Assembly: GCF_900116875.1 (NCBI RefSeq)
Contig: NZ_FPCC01000009.1
Span: 1 to 64,000, forward strand
Source: Butyrivibrio sp. INlla21
GTDB taxonomy: Bacteria; Bacillota; Clostridia; Lachnospirales; Lachnospiraceae
DNA length: 64,000 nucleotides
Direction: 5' to 3'
Part shown: one piece after another, positions 62,082 to 64,000 of the stretch
Layout of the letters: each line of letters starts with the position of its first letter
Numbering within the stretch: position 1 is the first letter of the stretch
Made by a program: the position numbers and the translations under genes
The notes under the pieces: generated by a model
The model's input: the letters and a program-made list of their open reading frames with translations, nothing else
What the model was told of the DNA's origin: nothing
Database searches by the model: none

Positions 62082-62807
62082 ATGAAAGCTGATTTTTACA
62101 CCAAGAGTAAACGTACCAACATATATAATTCCATCTTTATATATAAAGTGGTTTCTCTTTTTGTGTTACTTCTTATAACCGTGATGCTGGCATATATCGT
62201 CAACAAGAACAAGGAATTTCTTTCAAAGACCGGCTGGCTTATCGGTCTTGTTACGATATCCATTATTCTATTTGCGATCTCTTTTATCATTGATTTCTAT
62301 ATTCTGAAAAGGACCGCTTCCATAGGCGAAAGGCTCAATAAGATGGCATATCTCGACAGACTCACAGGTCTTCCGAACAGGTATAGCTGCGACCTTTTAT
62401 TCGAAACCTTCAATGATTCGGACAAGCTTGAAAACGCCGGCTTTATCCTGATGAAAATAAACGATCTGTATAATGTTAATTCCAAAAAAGGTCATGCTCA
62501 GGGTAACGATCTCATTGCAGAGTTTTGCTATATTCTTGAAGATGTCGGTGAAAGCTACGGCTACGTCGGAAGAAACGGCGGAAATGAATTCATACTCCTT
62601 ATGGAAGATTGCGATTCCAACAACGCCGATATGTTCCTCATGGATCTGACCAAGAGACTCCACGGCTACAACGAGCTCGGCGTCGGCTCTCCGATCGAGA
62701 TCGCATATGCAAGAGTTCTTAACTCAGACGAAAAGGTAACAAGAATATCCGAGCTTATTTCAAAAGCATACAAGAAATTAAAGGACGCTCCTCAGGTACT
62801 TTCATGA
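62082..62807 (+). CDS. Membrane GGDEF-domain protein with GGNEF signature
   Basis: 241 residues. Two transmembrane helices (about 22-44 and 52-75) with a short external loop, then a GGDEF domain (YLDRLTGLPNRYSC, LMKINDLYNVNSKKG). The active-site motif reads GGNEF (about 165), Asn for the metal-liganding Asp, so cyclase activity is doubtful. No RxxD inhibitory site is present in its usual place. Its stop overlaps the start of the transglutaminase lipoprotein gene (ATGA), so both are one transcript. Confidence 0.88.
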   Translation: MKADFYTKSKRTNIYNSIFIYKVVSLFVLLLITVMLAYIVNKNKEFLSKTGWLIGLVTISIILFAISFIIDFYILKRTASIGERLNKMAYLDRLTGLPNRYSCDLLFETFNDSDKLENAGFILMKINDLYNVNSKKGHAQGNDLIAEFCYILEDVGESYGYVGRNGGNEFILLMEDCDSNNADMFLMDLTKRLHGYNELGVGSPIEIAYARVLNSDEKVTRISELISKAYKKLKDAPQVLS

Positions 62808-63772
62808 AGCACAAACTAAAGAGCTTTACCAAAAATAAAATATTGCCGTTGTCAGTTACCGTTGCTTTGATATTAAGCACGTCAGCCTGCGGTTTTTTCC
62901 ATAAATCGACGGTTCCCGAAGGCTACGGTAATCTCGGAACGGAAAAGGGCACTCGCGACAACACTCCCGTCTGCCTGGTTCCGTCGCATCCGGGAACGGC
63001 AACGAAAGATAATGAATTTGCTAGCGTTGATTATTCCAACTCTTCCGAAGGCTATGTATCCGTGCGCTATCTTGGAACTTCACCCAAGGTCAAGCTTCAG
63101 ATCACGGGACCGGATGAGGTCGTCTACACATACAACCTTAATTCAAAAGAGCCGACGGATGAGATCTTCCCACTCCAATCAGGAGACGGAAGCTACATGA
63201 TAAATGTATTTGAAAATATCGAAGGAAAAAGATATTCCATTGTCTTTTCCACACAGATCGAAGTTAAACTAAACAGTGAGTTTATGCCATTTCTTTATCC
63301 TAATCAGTTTGTGACCTTCACAGAAGATTCTCTTGGAGTAAAAGAAGCCGAGCAGCTCGCATACCCTTGTGACAACGACCTTGAGGTAATCTCTCAGGTC
63401 TACAACTATGTGATAGAAAACATAAGCTACGATCACGATAAAGCAAAATCGGTCGAAAGCAGCTATTTACCCGATATAGATCAGGTTTATACAGACAAAA
63501 AGGGCATCTGCCTGGACTATGCGGCACTTATGACCGCCATGCTCAGAAGCCAGAACATCCCCACCAAGATGGAGATCGGTTACGCCGGAACCACCTATCA
63601 CGCATGGCTCAGCGCATACGTGACGGATATCGGATGGATCAACGGAATGATCGAATTTGACGGCGTCGACTGGTCACTCATGGATCCCACCTTGGCTTCA
63701 ACAACCAAAAAGAGTAAACTCCGCTCCTTCTTGGACGAGGGTGATAACTACTCTGTAAAATACATCTACTAA
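62804..63772 (+). CDS. Transglutaminase-like lipoprotein
   Basis: 322 residues. Lipoprotein signal sequence ending LSTSAC (Cys about 29), an immunoglobulin-like stretch (VKLQITGPDEVVYTYNLN) and a transglutaminase core at about 195-315. Its Cys lies in KGICLDYAALMTAMLRS, His in TTYHAWLSAYV and Asp in WSLMDPTLAS. It should cleave or cross-link amide bonds at the cell surface, like the proteins that accompany cell-wall or pilus assembly in clostridia. It is followed after 26 nt by a type II secretion F-domain gene, suggesting a pilus or secretion context. Confidence 0.9.
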   Translation: MKHKLKSFTKNKILPLSVTVALILSTSACGFFHKSTVPEGYGNLGTEKGTRDNTPVCLVPSHPGTATKDNEFASVDYSNSSEGYVSVRYLGTSPKVKLQITGPDEVVYTYNLNSKEPTDEIFPLQSGDGSYMINVFENIEGKRYSIVFSTQIEVKLNSEFMPFLYPNQFVTFTEDSLGVKEAEQLAYPCDNDLEVISQVYNYVIENISYDHDKAKSVESSYLPDIDQVYTDKKGICLDYAALMTAMLRSQNIPTKMEIGYAGTTYHAWLSAYVTDIGWINGMIEFDGVDWSLMDPTLASTTKKSKLRSFLDEGDNYSVKYIY

Positions 63773-63798
63773 TTTTCTTACGGAAAAGGGAACAGGCT

Positions 63799-64000
63799 AT
63801 GAAAGCTACCTCAAAACAAAAGAAACTAAACAGCTATGAGATATCCGTTTTTTGCAGACAAATGGCTCTGCTCATAAAAGCCGGCATTGCTCCTGTCGAC
63901 GGAATCGAGATCTTAATGGAAGATTCCAAAGACAAGGCTTCCAAAGCCATACTCGGTAAGATCAGCCAGATATTAAAGAGCGGCGAGAAATTCCACGTTG
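63799..64000 (+). CDS. Type II secretion F-domain protein (N-terminal part)
   Basis: 67 residues up to the window edge, starting MKATSKQKKLNSYEISVFCR. The stretch FCRQMALLIKAGIAPVDGIE with a following helix is the T2SSF (GspF/PilC/TadC) domain entry. It is an inner-membrane platform protein of type IV pili, type II secretion or Tad pili. The rest lies outside the window. Confidence 0.85.
   Translation, partial: MKATSKQKKLNSYEISVFCRQMALLIKAGIAPVDGIEILMEDSKDKASKAILGKISQILKSGEKFHV

Overview
The window looks like chromosomal DNA of a Gram-positive, flagellated anaerobe of the Lachnospiraceae (Butyrivibrio/Pseudobutyrivibrio type). This is inferred from protein style: YukD/EssC/WXG100 type VII secretion, a domain-permuted GH3 enzyme of the kind known from Butyrivibrio, many (partly degenerate) GGDEF/EAL proteins, and GGAGG-type ribosome sites. 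No rRNA, tRNA or CRISPR was seen.

Layout. 1-417: tail of a probable IS transposase plus strong hairpins. 418-4212 (minus): three-gene c-di-GMP type operon. 4399-8200 (minus): leuS with non-canonical motifs, a flavodoxin, and two small genes, one a 69-aa peptide carrying two FliM-like EIDALL motifs. 8374-13066 (minus): DHH phosphoesterase downstream of a TIR-TM-beta-propeller protein. 13138-13779: nth. 13772-32469 (minus): a type VII secretion (T7SSb-like) operon read from one strong promoter. Its gene order is a giant LXG/RHS toxin with two C-terminal ADP-ribosyltransferase domains, membrane protease-FHA, FHA protein, MinD-like ATPase, YukD, EssC, two WXG100-type proteins and two further small helical proteins. 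32874-36128 (plus): a second TIR-TM-propeller paralogue, so the operon is bracketed by two outward-facing TIR genes. 36191-44365 (minus): GtrA protein, two GH3 glycosidases and a LytTR two-component system with a predicted LytTR operator in front of the glycosidases. 44580-52906 (minus): SNF2 helicase, a small exported protein, transglutaminase/DUF58/MoxR operon. 53071-57535: GCAxxG redox protein, aroK, second small exported paralogue, Na+/solute symporter, Rpn nuclease. 57611-60955 (minus): tpiA, pgk, gap. 61161-64000 (plus): PHP phosphatase, GGNEF protein, transglutaminase lipoprotein and the start of a type II secretion F-domain protein.

Most interesting is 8.4-36.1 kb: a T7SS lacking recognisable EsaA/EssA/EssB, carrying instead FHA modules, a chymotrypsin-fold protease whose nucleophile position is Cys, and a double ART toxin with no adjacent immunity gene. 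It is framed by two TIR proteins that keep the NADase glutamate and whose topology suggests a receptor. The toxin and the TIR domains would both use NAD+, and a DHH phosphoesterase sits 10 nt after one TIR gene. A second unusual item is a repeated palindromic 3'-UTR element placed directly after the stop codons of leuS, tpiA, pgk and gap; one copy is internally deleted and one contains a 34-bp tandem triplication.
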